Assembly (NCBI GenBank): GCA_016714225.1
Contig: JADJNS010000020.1
Span: 186,001-250,000 of the forward strand
Reading direction: 5' to 3'
Origin: Archangiaceae bacterium
GTDB lineage: Bacteria > Myxococcota > Myxococcia > Myxococcales > Myxococcaceae
DNA length: 64,000 nt
Part shown: positions 36,570-45,436 of the stretch, piece after piece
Layout of the letters: every line of letters begins with the position of its first letter
Numbering within the stretch: the first letter of the stretch is position 1
The notes under the pieces: model-generated
What the model saw: only the letters and a program-made list of their open reading frames with translations
Told to the model about the DNA's origin: nothing
The model's database searches: none
Translations under genes and position numbers: made by a program

Positions 36570-37547
36570 ATGAGAGCTCTGTGGGCGGTGGTGCTGTCGT
36601 GCGTCGGTTGCGCGGGTCTTCAGCCGCGGCTGGTCGACGCGAGCGTGCAGAAGCCGTCGAACGTGGCGGTCTACTTCACCGTCGACACCCGCGGGGGCGA
36701 GCCGGTGCCCGGCCTCACCGCCGAGCAGTTTCACATCTACGAAGACGACAAGCTGGTCAGCCCGTACGAGTCGAAGCAGACCATTCTCAACCCCGAGGTG
36801 GCGGCCAAGCACTACACCCTCTTGCTGGTCGACATGTCCGGCTCGGTGACCAAGTCGGGCGGCCTGCCGGCGCTGCAAGAGGCGGTGAACGCCTTCACCT
36901 CGAGGGTGGCGCAGTACCAGGAGACCGCGGTCTACGCGTTCGACGGCCGCAACGACATCTTCCAGCTGCGCAACTTCGCGCCCGGCGCGGCGAACGTGAA
37001 CCTCTCGAGCTTCTCGACCCAGGACCCGTCGACCAACCTGAACGGCGCGGCGATCAAGGCGATGGAGCTGCTCGACAAGCACCTCGAGAAGTCTCCGGTG
37101 CCGCTGCGCTTCGGCACGCTGGTGGTGTTCACCGACGGCACCGACCACGCGGCGCGGGCCACCCACGAGCAGCTGATGGGCTGGGTGCGCGCGGTGCCGT
37201 TCGACCTCTTCGTCATCGGCGTGGGCGCCGAGATCAGCGAGCCCGAGCTGCACGAGCTGGGTCGCTCGGGCACCGCGCTGTCGAGAGACCCCTCGACGGT
37301 GGGCCAGCAGTTCGACGCCATCGCCACGCGCATCGAGGGCTACTCGAAGCGCTTCTACCTGCTCTCGTATTGCTCACCCGCGCGCGCCGGTGACCACCTG
37401 CTGAAGGTGCAGCCGTTCTTGTCCGACGGCCGCACCGGCGAGGTGACCTACCCGTTCAACGCGAACGGCTTCGGGCCCAACTGCGACCCCAACCGCAAGC
37501 CGGCGTTCGACATCAAGAAGCCGCGCGCCGCGGTGCAGGCGCCCTGA
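36570..37547 (+). CDS. VWA-domain lipoprotein
   Basis: 325 residues. The signal MRALWAVVLSCVGC gives a lipobox. The von Willebrand A domain has a complete MIDAS: LLLVDMSGSVTKS (DxSxS), the Thr region PSTNLNGAA and FTDGTDHAAR. An upstream segment (VYFTVDTRGGEPVPGLTAEQF) resembles the domain found before many bacterial VWA domains. Metal-dependent protein binding at the cell surface is likely. Divergent from the lipoprotein at 36415. Confidence 0.85.
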   Translation: MRALWAVVLSCVGCAGLQPRLVDASVQKPSNVAVYFTVDTRGGEPVPGLTAEQFHIYEDDKLVSPYESKQTILNPEVAAKHYTLLLVDMSGSVTKSGGLPALQEAVNAFTSRVAQYQETAVYAFDGRNDIFQLRNFAPGAANVNLSSFSTQDPSTNLNGAAIKAMELLDKHLEKSPVPLRFGTLVVFTDGTDHAARATHEQLMGWVRAVPFDLFVIGVGAEISEPELHELGRSGTALSRDPSTVGQQFDAIATRIEGYSKRFYLLSYCSPARAGDHLLKVQPFLSDGRTGEVTYPFNANGFGPNCDPNRKPAFDIKKPRAAVQAP

Positions 37548-37682
37548 CGCGCGGCACCAGATTGCCGCGCCTCGCCCTTCGGTGAGCATCGCTGCCCCGG
37601 TGTCCGACGCTGCTCCGCAGGGGTACCCCGGGGGCACGCGTGATGCACCGGTGTGGGTTCAGCAACCCCAAGGAGAACAATC

Positions 37683-38222
37683 ATGCCGAACCCGTTCGAA
37701 CAACTGGGCGCCAAGGGCGCCGGAGCAGTGCACCAGGTGAGCGGAGCCATCAAGGGGCTCCACGGAGTGTTCAACACGCTGGTGGGCCAGCACGCCGAAG
37801 CGTCGTCGCTGTTGGAGCGCGCCAAGGCGACGCGAGACCCGGCCAAGCGGGCCGATCTCTGGGCGAAGATTCGCGCCGAGCTGCTCTCGCACGAGAAGGC
37901 CGAGGTCGCGGTGCTGTACCCCGCGTACCGCACGTACGGGCGGCTGGTGGCGTTCGCGAACGAGCACGATCAGGAATCTGAAGCGCTCGAGCGGGCCATC
38001 GCCGCGGTCGACGAAGCGCCGCTCATCTCCAACGTGTGGCTGACCGAGCTCGAGTCGCTCATCTCGCTGGTGCTGAAGCACGTCGACGAAGAAGAGACCC
38101 AGTGGTTCCCCGAGGCGGCCGAGCTGATGAGCAAAGAAGAGACGGCCGACCTCGATCAGCGCTTCAAGGCGAAGAAAGAAGCGCTGCTCGAAGAGATCGA
38201 GTGGCCCGCCGGGGCGCACTGA
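37683..38222 (+). CDS. Hemerythrin HHE-domain protein
   Basis: 179 residues, four-helix bundle. Candidate diiron ligands are in VFNTLVGQHAEASS, LLSHEKAEVAVLYP, ANEHDQESEALE and LKHVDEEETQWFPEA. The start follows AAGGAGAACA. Such proteins bind oxygen or sense redox or iron. A separate transcription unit. Confidence 0.85.
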   Translation: MPNPFEQLGAKGAGAVHQVSGAIKGLHGVFNTLVGQHAEASSLLERAKATRDPAKRADLWAKIRAELLSHEKAEVAVLYPAYRTYGRLVAFANEHDQESEALERAIAAVDEAPLISNVWLTELESLISLVLKHVDEEETQWFPEAAELMSKEETADLDQRFKAKKEALLEEIEWPAGAH

Positions 38223-38244
38223 GCCCTTCGAGCGCCGCGTCGCT

Positions 38245-38562
38245 TCACCGCACGGCGAGCAGGCCGGCCGAGAAGGCCTCGCGCACGGTCAGCTCGCCGG
38301 TGCAGGTGTAGCGAAACGAGCCGTACCGGCCGCCGCACTCGTCGTGGTGCGGTGAGAACCACTTCAGCTGGCCGCGCCCGCGAATCGCGCAGAGCCACTC
38401 GGCGTGGTCGTGCAGCTGCGAGTACGTGCCGCAGCCGTACCAGTTGACGAGCGGCTGTTCGGCGCTCGAGGTGGGGTCGGCCTCGGGCGCCTCGGCGCCG
38501 TCGGGAATTCCGCAAGAAGCAAGCACCAGGGCCGCCAGCAGGGCGGCGCGAACGTTGAGCAT
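38245..38562 (-). CDS. Small Cys-containing lipoprotein
   Basis: 105 residues. Signal MLNVRAALLAALVLASC, then an acidic linker, then 60 residues with four Cys (YGCGTYSQLH, EWLCAIRGRG, DECGGRYG, RYTCTGELT) which may form two disulfides. Convergent with the hemerythrin gene. Function unknown. Confidence 0.65.
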   Translation of the reverse strand: MLNVRAALLAALVLASCGIPDGAEAPEADPTSSAEQPLVNWYGCGTYSQLHDHAEWLCAIRGRGQLKWFSPHHDECGGRYGSFRYTCTGELTVREAFSAGLLAVR

Positions 38563-38684
38563 GAGGTTCTTTCGACAGGGTTGAGGTTCACCCTCAAGAG
38601 CCCACCCCGCGAAAAACGCTGCACGCCGCGGAGCACCTCGCCAGGGTGAGGTGAACCTTCAGTCGCTGAGGCTGGTTACGCGGC

Positions 38685-38710
38685 TGTCGATCCGCCAGAT
38701 TCCGTTCGTC
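38685..38710 (+). promoter_or_regulatory. Candidate ECF42-type promoter
   Basis: TGTCGA (38685-38690), a 16-base spacer, then CGTC (38707-38710), 49 bases before the first DGPF gene. I remember ECF42 promoters as TGTCGA with a CGA/CGT-C element, so this fits autoregulation of the locus. Confidence 0.6.
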
Positions 38711-38759
38711 GTGCCTTCGACCGACGCGATGACGCCTCGGCACCCGAAAGGAACCTCGA

Positions 38760-39125
38760 ATGAAGTACCTCATTCTCATCTACGGCAGCGAGACCTCCGA
38801 AGCGCAGCTCAGCTCGAACGAGCAAGAGCACATGATGGGCGACTACCTCGCCTACACCCAGCAGCTGGCCCGAGAGCAGGTGCTCCGCGCCGGAGAGCAG
38901 CTCAAGGCCATCTCCACCGCCACCACCGTGCGGGTGCGCAACGGCAAGGTCGCCCACACCGACGGCCCGTTCGCCGAGACCAAAGAGCAGCTGGGCGGCT
39001 TCTACCTGGTCGACATGCCCTCGAAAGACGCCGCGCTCGCCTGGGCCGAGAAGTGCCCCGGTGCGCGCTTCGGCAGCATCGAGCTGCGCCCCATCGCCGA
39101 GATGCAGGCGGGAGGTGCGCGATGA
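38760..39125 (+). CDS. YCII/DGPF-family protein
   Basis: 121 residues, dimeric alpha+beta fold. The defining motif is HTDGPFAETKEQLGGFYLV, preceded by ATTVRVRNGK. Members of this family are nearly always linked to an ECF42 sigma factor; the biochemical role is unsettled. It overlaps the next gene by ATGA, and the ECF42 promoter precedes it. Confidence 0.9.
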   Translation: MKYLILIYGSETSEAQLSSNEQEHMMGDYLAYTQQLAREQVLRAGEQLKAISTATTVRVRNGKVAHTDGPFAETKEQLGGFYLVDMPSKDAALAWAEKCPGARFGSIELRPIAEMQAGGAR

Positions 39126-39493
39126 AGTACCTGCTGCTGGTCTACCGCAGCGAGGCCGAGCACGCGAAGCTCAGCCCCACCGAGCAGCAGGCGGTGACCG
39201 CCGACTACATGTCGTACGCCCGCGGGCTCGCCGAGGCGAAGGTGCTGGTGGGCGCCGAGCAGCTGCAGCGTGCGAGCAGCGCCACCACCGTGCGCACCCG
39301 CTCGGGCAAGACCACCCGCACCGACGGGCCGTTCGCCGAGACCAAAGAGCAGCTGGGCGGCTACTTCTTCATCGACGTGCCGAACCTCGAGGCCGCGCTC
39401 GACTGGGCCGCGAAGTGCCCGGGCGCGAAGCAGGGCTGCATCGAGGTGCGGCCCATCGTCGACCGCGCCGACATGCCCGGCGGCATGGCCTGA
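39122..39493 (+). CDS. YCII/DGPF-family protein, second copy
   Basis: 123 residues, about half identical to the upstream copy: RTDGPFAETKEQLGGYFFI and ATTVRTRSGK. A tandem duplication kept in frame with an ATGA overlap. The sigma factor begins 4 bases after its stop, so all three genes form one operon. Confidence 0.9.
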   Translation: MKYLLLVYRSEAEHAKLSPTEQQAVTADYMSYARGLAEAKVLVGAEQLQRASSATTVRTRSGKTTRTDGPFAETKEQLGGYFFIDVPNLEAALDWAAKCPGAKQGCIEVRPIVDRADMPGGMA

Positions 39494-39496
39494 CCG

Positions 39497-40717
39497 ATGT
39501 GGGCCCGCGTCTTCCGCCGTGAATCGGGTCGCGTGCTCGCGGGGCTCATTCGCGAGCTGGGCGACTTCGACGCGGCGGAAGACGTGCTGCAAGACACCCT
39601 GGCCCGCGCGGTCGAGGTGTGGACCCCGAACGGCGCGCCCGAGAACCCCGGCGCGTGGCTCACCACCGTGGCGAAGAACCGCGCCCGCGACCTGCTGCGG
39701 CGCGGCGCCAGGGTCATCGAGACCCGCGACGAGCCGGCGCCCGACGTCGCCGCTCCCGAGCCGGCGCCGGGCATCGACCCCGACCACCACACCTCGGGCG
39801 TGGTCGATGACCGCCTTCGCCTCATCTTCACCTGCTGCCACCCGGCCCTCGCCCGGCCGGCGCAGGTCGCGCTCACCCTGCGCACGCTGGGCGGCCTCAC
39901 CACCTTCGAGATCGCGCGCGCCTTTCTCGAGAGCGAGCCCACCACCGCGCAGCGGCTGGTGCGCGCCAAGAAGAAGATTCGCGAGGCCGGCATCGGCTAC
40001 CAGGTGCCCTCGCGCGACCGCCTGCCCGCGCGGCTCGAGAGCGTGCTGGCGGTGCTGTACCTCATCTTCAACGAGGGCTACTCGGCGGCCGCGGGCGACC
40101 TGCTGATTCGCCGCGAGCTCTGCGAAGAGGCCATTCGCCTCACCCGCGAGCTCAGCGAGCTGCTCCCCGACCCCGAGGTGCTGGGGCTGCTCGCGCTGAT
40201 GATGCTGCACCACGCCCGCCGTGACGCGCGCACCTCGGCCGACGGAGAGTTCGTGCCGCTCGAGCTGCAAGACCGCTCGACCTGGAACCGCGCCGAGATC
40301 GACCAGGGCGCCGCGGTGCTCGACCGCGCGCTCACCGCCAACCGCCGCGGCCCCTACCAGGTGCAGGCCGCCATCGCCGCGCTGCACGGCACCGCCGCCC
40401 GCGCCGAGGCCACCGACTGGGCGCAGATCGAGCTGCTCTACCGCACCCTGCGAGAGCTCACTCCCGGCCCGATGGTCGACCTGAACCACGCCGTCGCGGT
40501 CGCGATGAGCCAGGGCCTCGACGCGGGGCTCGAGCGCATGGCGACGCTCGACGCCGAGCTGGGCGACTACTACCTGCTGCCAGCCGCCCGGGCCGACCTC
40601 TACCGCCGCCTCGGCCGGCGCGCCGAGGCCGCCGCGCAGTACCGCCGCGCCCTCGAGCTGGTGAGCAACGCGCGCGAGCGGCGCTACCTCGAGCGGCGCC
40701 TCGCCTCGCTTCAGTGA
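39497..40717 (+). CDS. ECF42-type RNA polymerase sigma factor with C-terminal extension
   Basis: 406 residues. Sigma regions 2 (AAEDVLQDTLARAVEVWTP, PGAWLTTVAKNRARDLLRR) and 4 (LTTFEIARAFLESEPTTAQR, VRAKKKIREAG) take up the first 170 residues. The remaining 230 form the helical TPR-like extension of this group (LYLIFNEGYSAAAGD, ADLYRRLGRRAEAAAQYRRA). No anti-sigma gene is found, in line with the group. Transcribed with the two DGPF genes from the candidate promoter at 38685. Confidence 0.93.
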   Translation: MWARVFRRESGRVLAGLIRELGDFDAAEDVLQDTLARAVEVWTPNGAPENPGAWLTTVAKNRARDLLRRGARVIETRDEPAPDVAAPEPAPGIDPDHHTSGVVDDRLRLIFTCCHPALARPAQVALTLRTLGGLTTFEIARAFLESEPTTAQRLVRAKKKIREAGIGYQVPSRDRLPARLESVLAVLYLIFNEGYSAAAGDLLIRRELCEEAIRLTRELSELLPDPEVLGLLALMMLHHARRDARTSADGEFVPLELQDRSTWNRAEIDQGAAVLDRALTANRRGPYQVQAAIAALHGTAARAEATDWAQIELLYRTLRELTPGPMVDLNHAVAVAMSQGLDAGLERMATLDAELGDYYLLPAARADLYRRLGRRAEAAAQYRRALELVSNARERRYLERRLASLQ

Positions 40718-40835
40718 TGCACGAAAGGCACGGTGCGCTCGCCGCCCGGCGCCCGCCCTGGCGGCGTTACCGCCGGGTAACGGCCCGGTGCGCCTCGGCG
40801 GCGCTGCCCGACGCGAGGCGTTACCCCATCTGTTG

Positions 40836-41354
40836 ATGCAACTGTTCGACACCATGATCGCGTGGGACGAGTCTGCGCTGCAGCGGCTGCACGCCCTGCC
40901 CCGGCGCCGAACGGTCGATCGGGTGATGCTGCTCTTCACCCGCCTGGGCGATGCGAGCAGCTGGCTGGTGCTGGGGGCGCTGATGCTGGTGCTGGGCCCG
41001 CAGAGCCGCCGCTACCTGAGGCGCGTCACGGTGGGCGTCGCCGCCGCGACCGCGGTCTCGAGCGTGCTGAAGCGGGTGCTCAACCGCCCGCGCCCACGCG
41101 AGCTGGGCCACGGCGTTCAGCCGCTGCACAGCGACCCCGACGCGTTCTCGTTTCCCTCGGGGCACACCGCCGCGGCGATCGCCGCCGCCACCGCGCTCAC
41201 CGGCACCCCGCTCTCGCGGGGCGTGTGGCCGCTCGCCATCTCGGTCGCGGCCTCCCGGGTGTACCTGGGGGCGCACTACCCGCTCGACGTGCTGGTCGGC
41301 GCCACCATCGGCGCGGCGGCCGGCTTCGCCGCCCGCGTGGTGCCCATCGACTGA
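40836..41354 (+). CDS. PAP2-family phosphatase
   Basis: 172 residues with about five membrane helices. The three catalytic motifs are present: KRVLNRPRPRE (KxxxxxxRP), FSFPSGHTAA (PSGH) and ASRVYLGAHYPLDVLVG (SRxxxxxHxxxD). Dephosphorylates lipid phosphates such as undecaprenyl pyrophosphate or phosphatidic acid. ATG 40836 is chosen over a distal GTG at 40788. It faces the GDPD-like gene tail to tail; CTGAAGCGACGCTTCAG at the junction may act as a weak hairpin. Confidence 0.9.
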   Translation: MQLFDTMIAWDESALQRLHALPRRRTVDRVMLLFTRLGDASSWLVLGALMLVLGPQSRRYLRRVTVGVAAATAVSSVLKRVLNRPRPRELGHGVQPLHSDPDAFSFPSGHTAAAIAAATALTGTPLSRGVWPLAISVAASRVYLGAHYPLDVLVGATIGAAAGFAARVVPID

Positions 41355-41363
41355 AGCGACGCT

Positions 41364-42344
41364 TCAGCCCTCGGTCTTCAGCCCGTCGGCGAACGCGAGG
41401 GCGGCCTTCGCCACCTTCTCGTCGTCGGTGTAGATCATCGGCACGCCCATCTGCAGCAGCTCCTTGGCGAGCTCTTCGTCGTTCACCGTCCACGCGGTGA
41501 GCTTGAGGCCCGAGCGCTCGGCGGCGCGCACCGTCGAGGGGCGAATCAGGGTGTGGTCGAGAATCGCGTTGCCGATTCTCCCGTGGCGCGCGAGGAACTT
41601 CACGAAGCGCGACGAGTCGAACTGCCGCAGGTTCGCCGGCATCGCCACCACGTAGCTCTTGGTGGGGTATTTGGCGATGCGCGACAGCCCGGGAATCTTG
41701 CTGAACGCGTAGAACGCCAGCTGGCTGAGCACCGCCATGCCGGTCACCGCCTCGGGCCCCAGCTCTTTGCGCATCTTGCGGGTGAACTTGCCGTCGAACG
41801 CGAACAGCTCGACCCGGTTCAGCAGCTCGGGGTTGGCCTTGATCATCTCGACCAGCCCCCTGGCCGCCTCTTCGGTCTTGGCCTCGATGCTCACCGGGTC
41901 GTCGGGGAACTCGGCGACGAAGCCGGCCAGGTTCTGCATCTGCGCGAACTGCTCGGGGTGGTTCGGCACCCGCACCTGCACCTCTTGCTTCAGCTGCGCG
42001 TACGGGGTCTCGGCGACCACCGCGGTCGAGCCGGTGGCGCGCGGCTCGCCCACCGTGGGGTTGTGCCAGAGCACCAGGTTCTCGCCCGGCACCTCTTCGC
42101 CCATCGTGCCCGCGGGCGCGGCGTCGCGCACGTCGATGTCGAGCACCGCGCCCATGGCGACGGTGGCGTGACCGCCCTCGACCGTCTCGTGACCGTACTG
42201 GTCGGGGAGCAGCTGGTGGCCGTACACCGGCCCGGCGCTGCCATTGAGCAGCGGGTGCTCGGCGCGCACCTGCGCGCGAATCTCCTTGCGGCTGCGGTGA
42301 TCGACTTCGGAAGGGGCGGGGGCACCGGGGCGAATGGCAGTCAT
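41364..42344 (-). CDS. Glycerophosphodiester phosphodiesterase-like protein
   Basis: 326 residues. TIM-barrel GDPD features are visible: GAVLDIDVRDA (where E-x-D is usual), ENLVLWHNP (usual HD), VSIEAKTEEAARGL, and TAWTVNDEELAKELL with GVPMIYTDDE near the end. The N-terminal HRG is replaced by VYGHQLLPDQYG. Because several metal and catalytic positions deviate, the substrate or activity may differ from classical enzymes. No signal peptide. The N-terminal 60 residues are disordered. Confidence 0.75.
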   Translation of the reverse strand: MTAIRPGAPAPSEVDHRSRKEIRAQVRAEHPLLNGSAGPVYGHQLLPDQYGHETVEGGHATVAMGAVLDIDVRDAAPAGTMGEEVPGENLVLWHNPTVGEPRATGSTAVVAETPYAQLKQEVQVRVPNHPEQFAQMQNLAGFVAEFPDDPVSIEAKTEEAARGLVEMIKANPELLNRVELFAFDGKFTRKMRKELGPEAVTGMAVLSQLAFYAFSKIPGLSRIAKYPTKSYVVAMPANLRQFDSSRFVKFLARHGRIGNAILDHTLIRPSTVRAAERSGLKLTAWTVNDEELAKELLQMGVPMIYTDDEKVAKAALAFADGLKTEG

Positions 42345-42445
42345 TTGAGAGAGATGACGCACCGGGCCCCAGACGTCGCATTCCCGCCGGCGATTTCACC
42401 CCGGCGCGAGGCGCCGAGGTGACGGCCGGCTGCGGCCCTCGCGCC

Positions 42446-43774
42446 CTACTCTTCGGGCGCCTGGGGCGGCTCGGTGGGCACCGGCAGCGGCGGGCCGGGC
42501 TGGGCGCGCCGGGTGATCTCGATCACCTCGCGGGTGTTCTGCAGCCGCTCGGGAATGAAGAGGTGGTTCTCGCGCCCCAGCTGCAGCTCGCGCAGCTGGT
42601 GGTCGAGCGTGAGCAGGCGCCCCGCGGGCTTCTTGCCGGCGAGCATGCGGTCGATGGAGCGCTGCACGTCGAGGTCCGAGTACCGCCGCATCGGGCCGGT
42701 GAAGGTGGCGTAGGCATCGGTGCCGATGCCGGCGTGGCCTTTCGGCGTCGCGCCGTAGGTCGATTTCGCGTTGCGCTCTTCTTGATTGCGGAAGCTCGCC
42801 TCGAGCCCCACGTCGCGCAGCGCCCGACCGACCTCGATCGCCGCCAGCTGGGTGAAGACCGGGGTCAGCTTGTCGACCGAGATCGAGCCGCCCTTCGCGG
42901 TGCCGCCGTTGACCCGGGCCCCCAGCGCGGTGAGCGCGGCCAGCGTCTCGGCGAGGGGCTTGTTTCCGCCCAGCCGCCCCTTGCCCTGCAGCGCCTTGGC
43001 GCCGTCTTCGGGGCTCACCTGGGTGTTGGTGATGACCGTGTTGAAGATGCGGGTGCCGAGCAGCTGGCCGTCGTCCGAGAAGTGCAGCTCGGTGGCCTTG
43101 GCGAGGCGCTCTTCGCCGGTGAAGAAGCTCAGCTGCCCCTCGGAGAGAAAGAGCGGAAGCATCGGCAGCACCAGGCCCGCCTCGTCGAGGTAGCGCGTCT
43201 CGGCGCGGCGGCGCGCGGCGTAATCGAGGGCGGTGCCCGGCCGAATGTACGCGGCCACGTCGGTGGCGAGCACGCTCACGTAGTGCGAGCCGTCTTCGCC
43301 GCGGCGGTAGCCGAGCGCGTTGTCGAGGTCGGGAACGTCGTAGGGGTCGATCGAGAACACCACGCCCTCGAGCCGCGGGCGGCGCGCGAGCTCGTCGCTC
43401 AGGTCGGGCAGCTCGCGCGCCTGCTGCAGCGCCAGCTGGGTGAACACCACCTCTTTGCCCTGCCGGCGCAGCGCGCGAACCTCGTCGCAGGTGGGCAGCT
43501 CGGCGGTGTTCGAGCGAACGCCGATCGACGCGGCGATCGCAGCGGTGAGCTCTTCGTCGCTCATGTGCAGCCCGTCGTCGTAGAGCGGCCGCTGCGGCAC
43601 CGGGCCGTTCGGCTCGACCGCCACCGCCGGCGACGGCACCGGCGCCCTGCCCGGCTCGAAGTCGAGCGCGGGCGTCGCGTCGATCAACGCCTTGAGCGAG
43701 GCGAGGCGGTGCGTCGCCTTCGCCACTTCACTGCCACTGTGCACGCGTGGACCCGAGACGCGTTTGACGGTCAT
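42446..43774 (-). CDS. RNB-domain ribonuclease (RNase II/R-like), shortened
   Basis: 442 residues, shorter than RNase R (about 750), with no cold-shock or S1 domains evident. RNB motifs: FSIDPYDVPDLDNALGYRR and FTGPMRRYSDLDVQRSIDRM. The last position of the first motif is Asn where the four-Asp cluster normally has Asp (Asp210 of E. coli RNase II). The start ATG 43774 fits. A 3'-5' exoribonuclease or an altered relative. Stands between the GDPD-like gene and the sensor kinase. Confidence 0.78.
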   Translation of the reverse strand: MTVKRVSGPRVHSGSEVAKATHRLASLKALIDATPALDFEPGRAPVPSPAVAVEPNGPVPQRPLYDDGLHMSDEELTAAIAASIGVRSNTAELPTCDEVRALRRQGKEVVFTQLALQQARELPDLSDELARRPRLEGVVFSIDPYDVPDLDNALGYRRGEDGSHYVSVLATDVAAYIRPGTALDYAARRRAETRYLDEAGLVLPMLPLFLSEGQLSFFTGEERLAKATELHFSDDGQLLGTRIFNTVITNTQVSPEDGAKALQGKGRLGGNKPLAETLAALTALGARVNGGTAKGGSISVDKLTPVFTQLAAIEVGRALRDVGLEASFRNQEERNAKSTYGATPKGHAGIGTDAYATFTGPMRRYSDLDVQRSIDRMLAGKKPAGRLLTLDHQLRELQLGRENHLFIPERLQNTREVIEITRRAQPGPPLPVPTEPPQAPEE

Positions 43775-43847
43775 CGAGCCGCTACCGTACCGGCCTCCTG
43801 CCGTCCGAGGCCAGCGCGGCGCCGAAGCACGACACGCGGCCGACTCG

Positions 43848-45044
43848 CTACGGCGCCGCGGGGGCGCGCTCGAGCGAGAACGAGAAGGTCGCGCCCTGGT
43901 CGGGCTGGCCCTCGGCGCGAATCTCTCCGCCGTGCCGGTGCACCACGTTGGCGACGGTCGCCAGCCCGATGCCGGTGCCGGGAAACTCGTTCGGGCCGTG
44001 CAGCCGGTGAAACGCCTGAAACAGCTCGGCCGCGTAGGCCATGTCGAAGCCGATGCCGTTGTCGCGCACGAAGAACACGCTCTGGCCGTCGCGCTGAGAG
44101 GCCCCCACCTCGATGCGGGCCGCGGCGCTTCGGGCGGTGAACTTCCACGCGTTGTCGATGAGGTTGGCAGCCACCACCCGCACCAGCTCGGGGTCACAGC
44201 GCGCCGTGAGGCCGTCTTGAATCTCGACGGTCACGCCGTCGCGAGGGTTGAGCAGCGCCGCCTGCGCCACCGCCTCGCGAAACACCTGCGAGAGGTCGAC
44301 CGTCTCGAGCCGCAGCTGGGTGCGGTTGATGCGGGCGAGCGAGAGCAGCGCGTCGATCAGCTGCCCCATGCGCTGCGCGTTGACCGCGATGCGCGAGAGC
44401 CAGCCGCGGCTCTCTTCGTCGAGCGTCTCTTTCCACCGCTCGGCGAGCAGGGTCGAGTAGCCGTTCATCGCCCGCAGCGGCGCGCGCAGGTCGTGCGCCA
44501 CCGAGTAGCTGAACGACTCGAGCTGCTCGTTGGCGCGCTTCAAGTCGAGCTCGATCTTCTTGCGCGCCGAGATGTCGCGAATCGCAGCCGTCACCAGTCT
44601 CCCCTCGGGAAGGTTCATCGGCTGCAGGCTGACCGCGGCGGGAAAGCTCGACCCGTTCTTTCGCGTACCGACGACCTCGAGCTCGGTGCCGTCGAAGCCG
44701 GGCGGTATCGAGATGAGCAGCTCGACCGGCTTGCCCGACAGCTCGGTGCGCGGGTAGCCGAACAGGTTCTCGGCCCGCGCGTTCACCTGCCTGATCTCCG
44801 AGTTGGGAGCGACGATCACCATCGCGTCGGGAGCCGACTCGAGCAGGCCGCGGAAGCGCGCCTCGCGGGCCTCGCGGCCGCGGCTGGCGAGGTCATCGAG
44901 CAGAATGTTGAGCGCCAGCGCGAAGCGGGTGGCGGTGTCATCGGTGTCGACGTCGTCGGGCAGCACCACCCGCGCCTTCTCGTCACCGAGCGAGGCCACG
45001 GCCATCACCGCGAAGATGTCGTCGAAGCTGACCGGGTCGCTCAC
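43848..45044 (-). CDS. PAS-domain sensor histidine kinase
   Basis: 398 residues, GTG start overlapping the STAS gene by GTGA. A helical N-terminus (about 60 residues) is followed by a PAS domain (ESAPDAMVIVAPNSEIRQ), HisKA with SYSVAHDLRAPLRAMNGYS (His near 183) and HATPase with NLIDNAWKFT and GTGIGLATVANVVHRHGG. A soluble light/redox-type kinase of the bacteriophytochrome branch. Last gene of an MFS-STAS-kinase operon. No receiver gene adjacent. Confidence 0.88.
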   Translation of the reverse strand: MSDPVSFDDIFAVMAVASLGDEKARVVLPDDVDTDDTATRFALALNILLDDLASRGREAREARFRGLLESAPDAMVIVAPNSEIRQVNARAENLFGYPRTELSGKPVELLISIPPGFDGTELEVVGTRKNGSSFPAAVSLQPMNLPEGRLVTAAIRDISARKKIELDLKRANEQLESFSYSVAHDLRAPLRAMNGYSTLLAERWKETLDEESRGWLSRIAVNAQRMGQLIDALLSLARINRTQLRLETVDLSQVFREAVAQAALLNPRDGVTVEIQDGLTARCDPELVRVVAANLIDNAWKFTARSAAARIEVGASQRDGQSVFFVRDNGIGFDMAYAAELFQAFHRLHGPNEFPGTGIGLATVANVVHRHGGEIRAEGQPDQGATFSFSLERAPAAP

Positions 45045-45436
45045 GCGGCGATGCCGACGCTGCGAAACCACTCGCGAGCGCCCGCCTCCGTTGCGAAGGC
45101 CTTGAGCGAGACGCCGGTGCCGACCCGGAAGAGCTCGACCACCACGCGAATGACCGGGCCCATGTCGGTGAGCGCGATGTACGCCTCCCGGTGCTGCTTG
45201 AAGTAGTCGCCCACCCGCGCGCGGTAGTCGCCGTCGGTGGCCTTCAGCCCCTTGGCGTTGGCGAGCACCCCGAATGGCCGGCCCTCGGTGCCCACCCACC
45301 CCCGCAGCGCCTCGACCAGCAGCGTGCCGTCTTCCTCGTGCAGCGTCGCGCCGGCGGTGTAGCTCACCAGCGCGAGGCGCGCCTCGGGCTGCCAGACGAT
45401 GTCGCTCGAGGCGTTGCTGACGTGGTGGCTGCTCAT
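45041..45436 (-). CDS. STAS/SEC14-like small protein
   Basis: 131 residues. The pattern LALVSYTAGATLHEEDGTLL, FGVLANAKGLKATDGDYRA and VSLKAFATEAGAREWFRSVG is that of small STAS-like domains in myxobacteria. It overlaps the MFS gene by ATGA and the kinase by GTGA, so it is translationally coupled to both. A regulatory role between the two is inferred from this context only. Confidence 0.6.
   Translation of the reverse strand: MSSHHVSNASSDIVWQPEARLALVSYTAGATLHEEDGTLLVEALRGWVGTEGRPFGVLANAKGLKATDGDYRARVGDYFKQHREAYIALTDMGPVIRVVVELFRVGTGVSLKAFATEAGAREWFRSVGIAA

Noticed and set aside
42419..44140. Long plus-strand frame over the RNB gene
   Set aside because: Mirror of real coding sequence on the minus strand; no motifs of its own.
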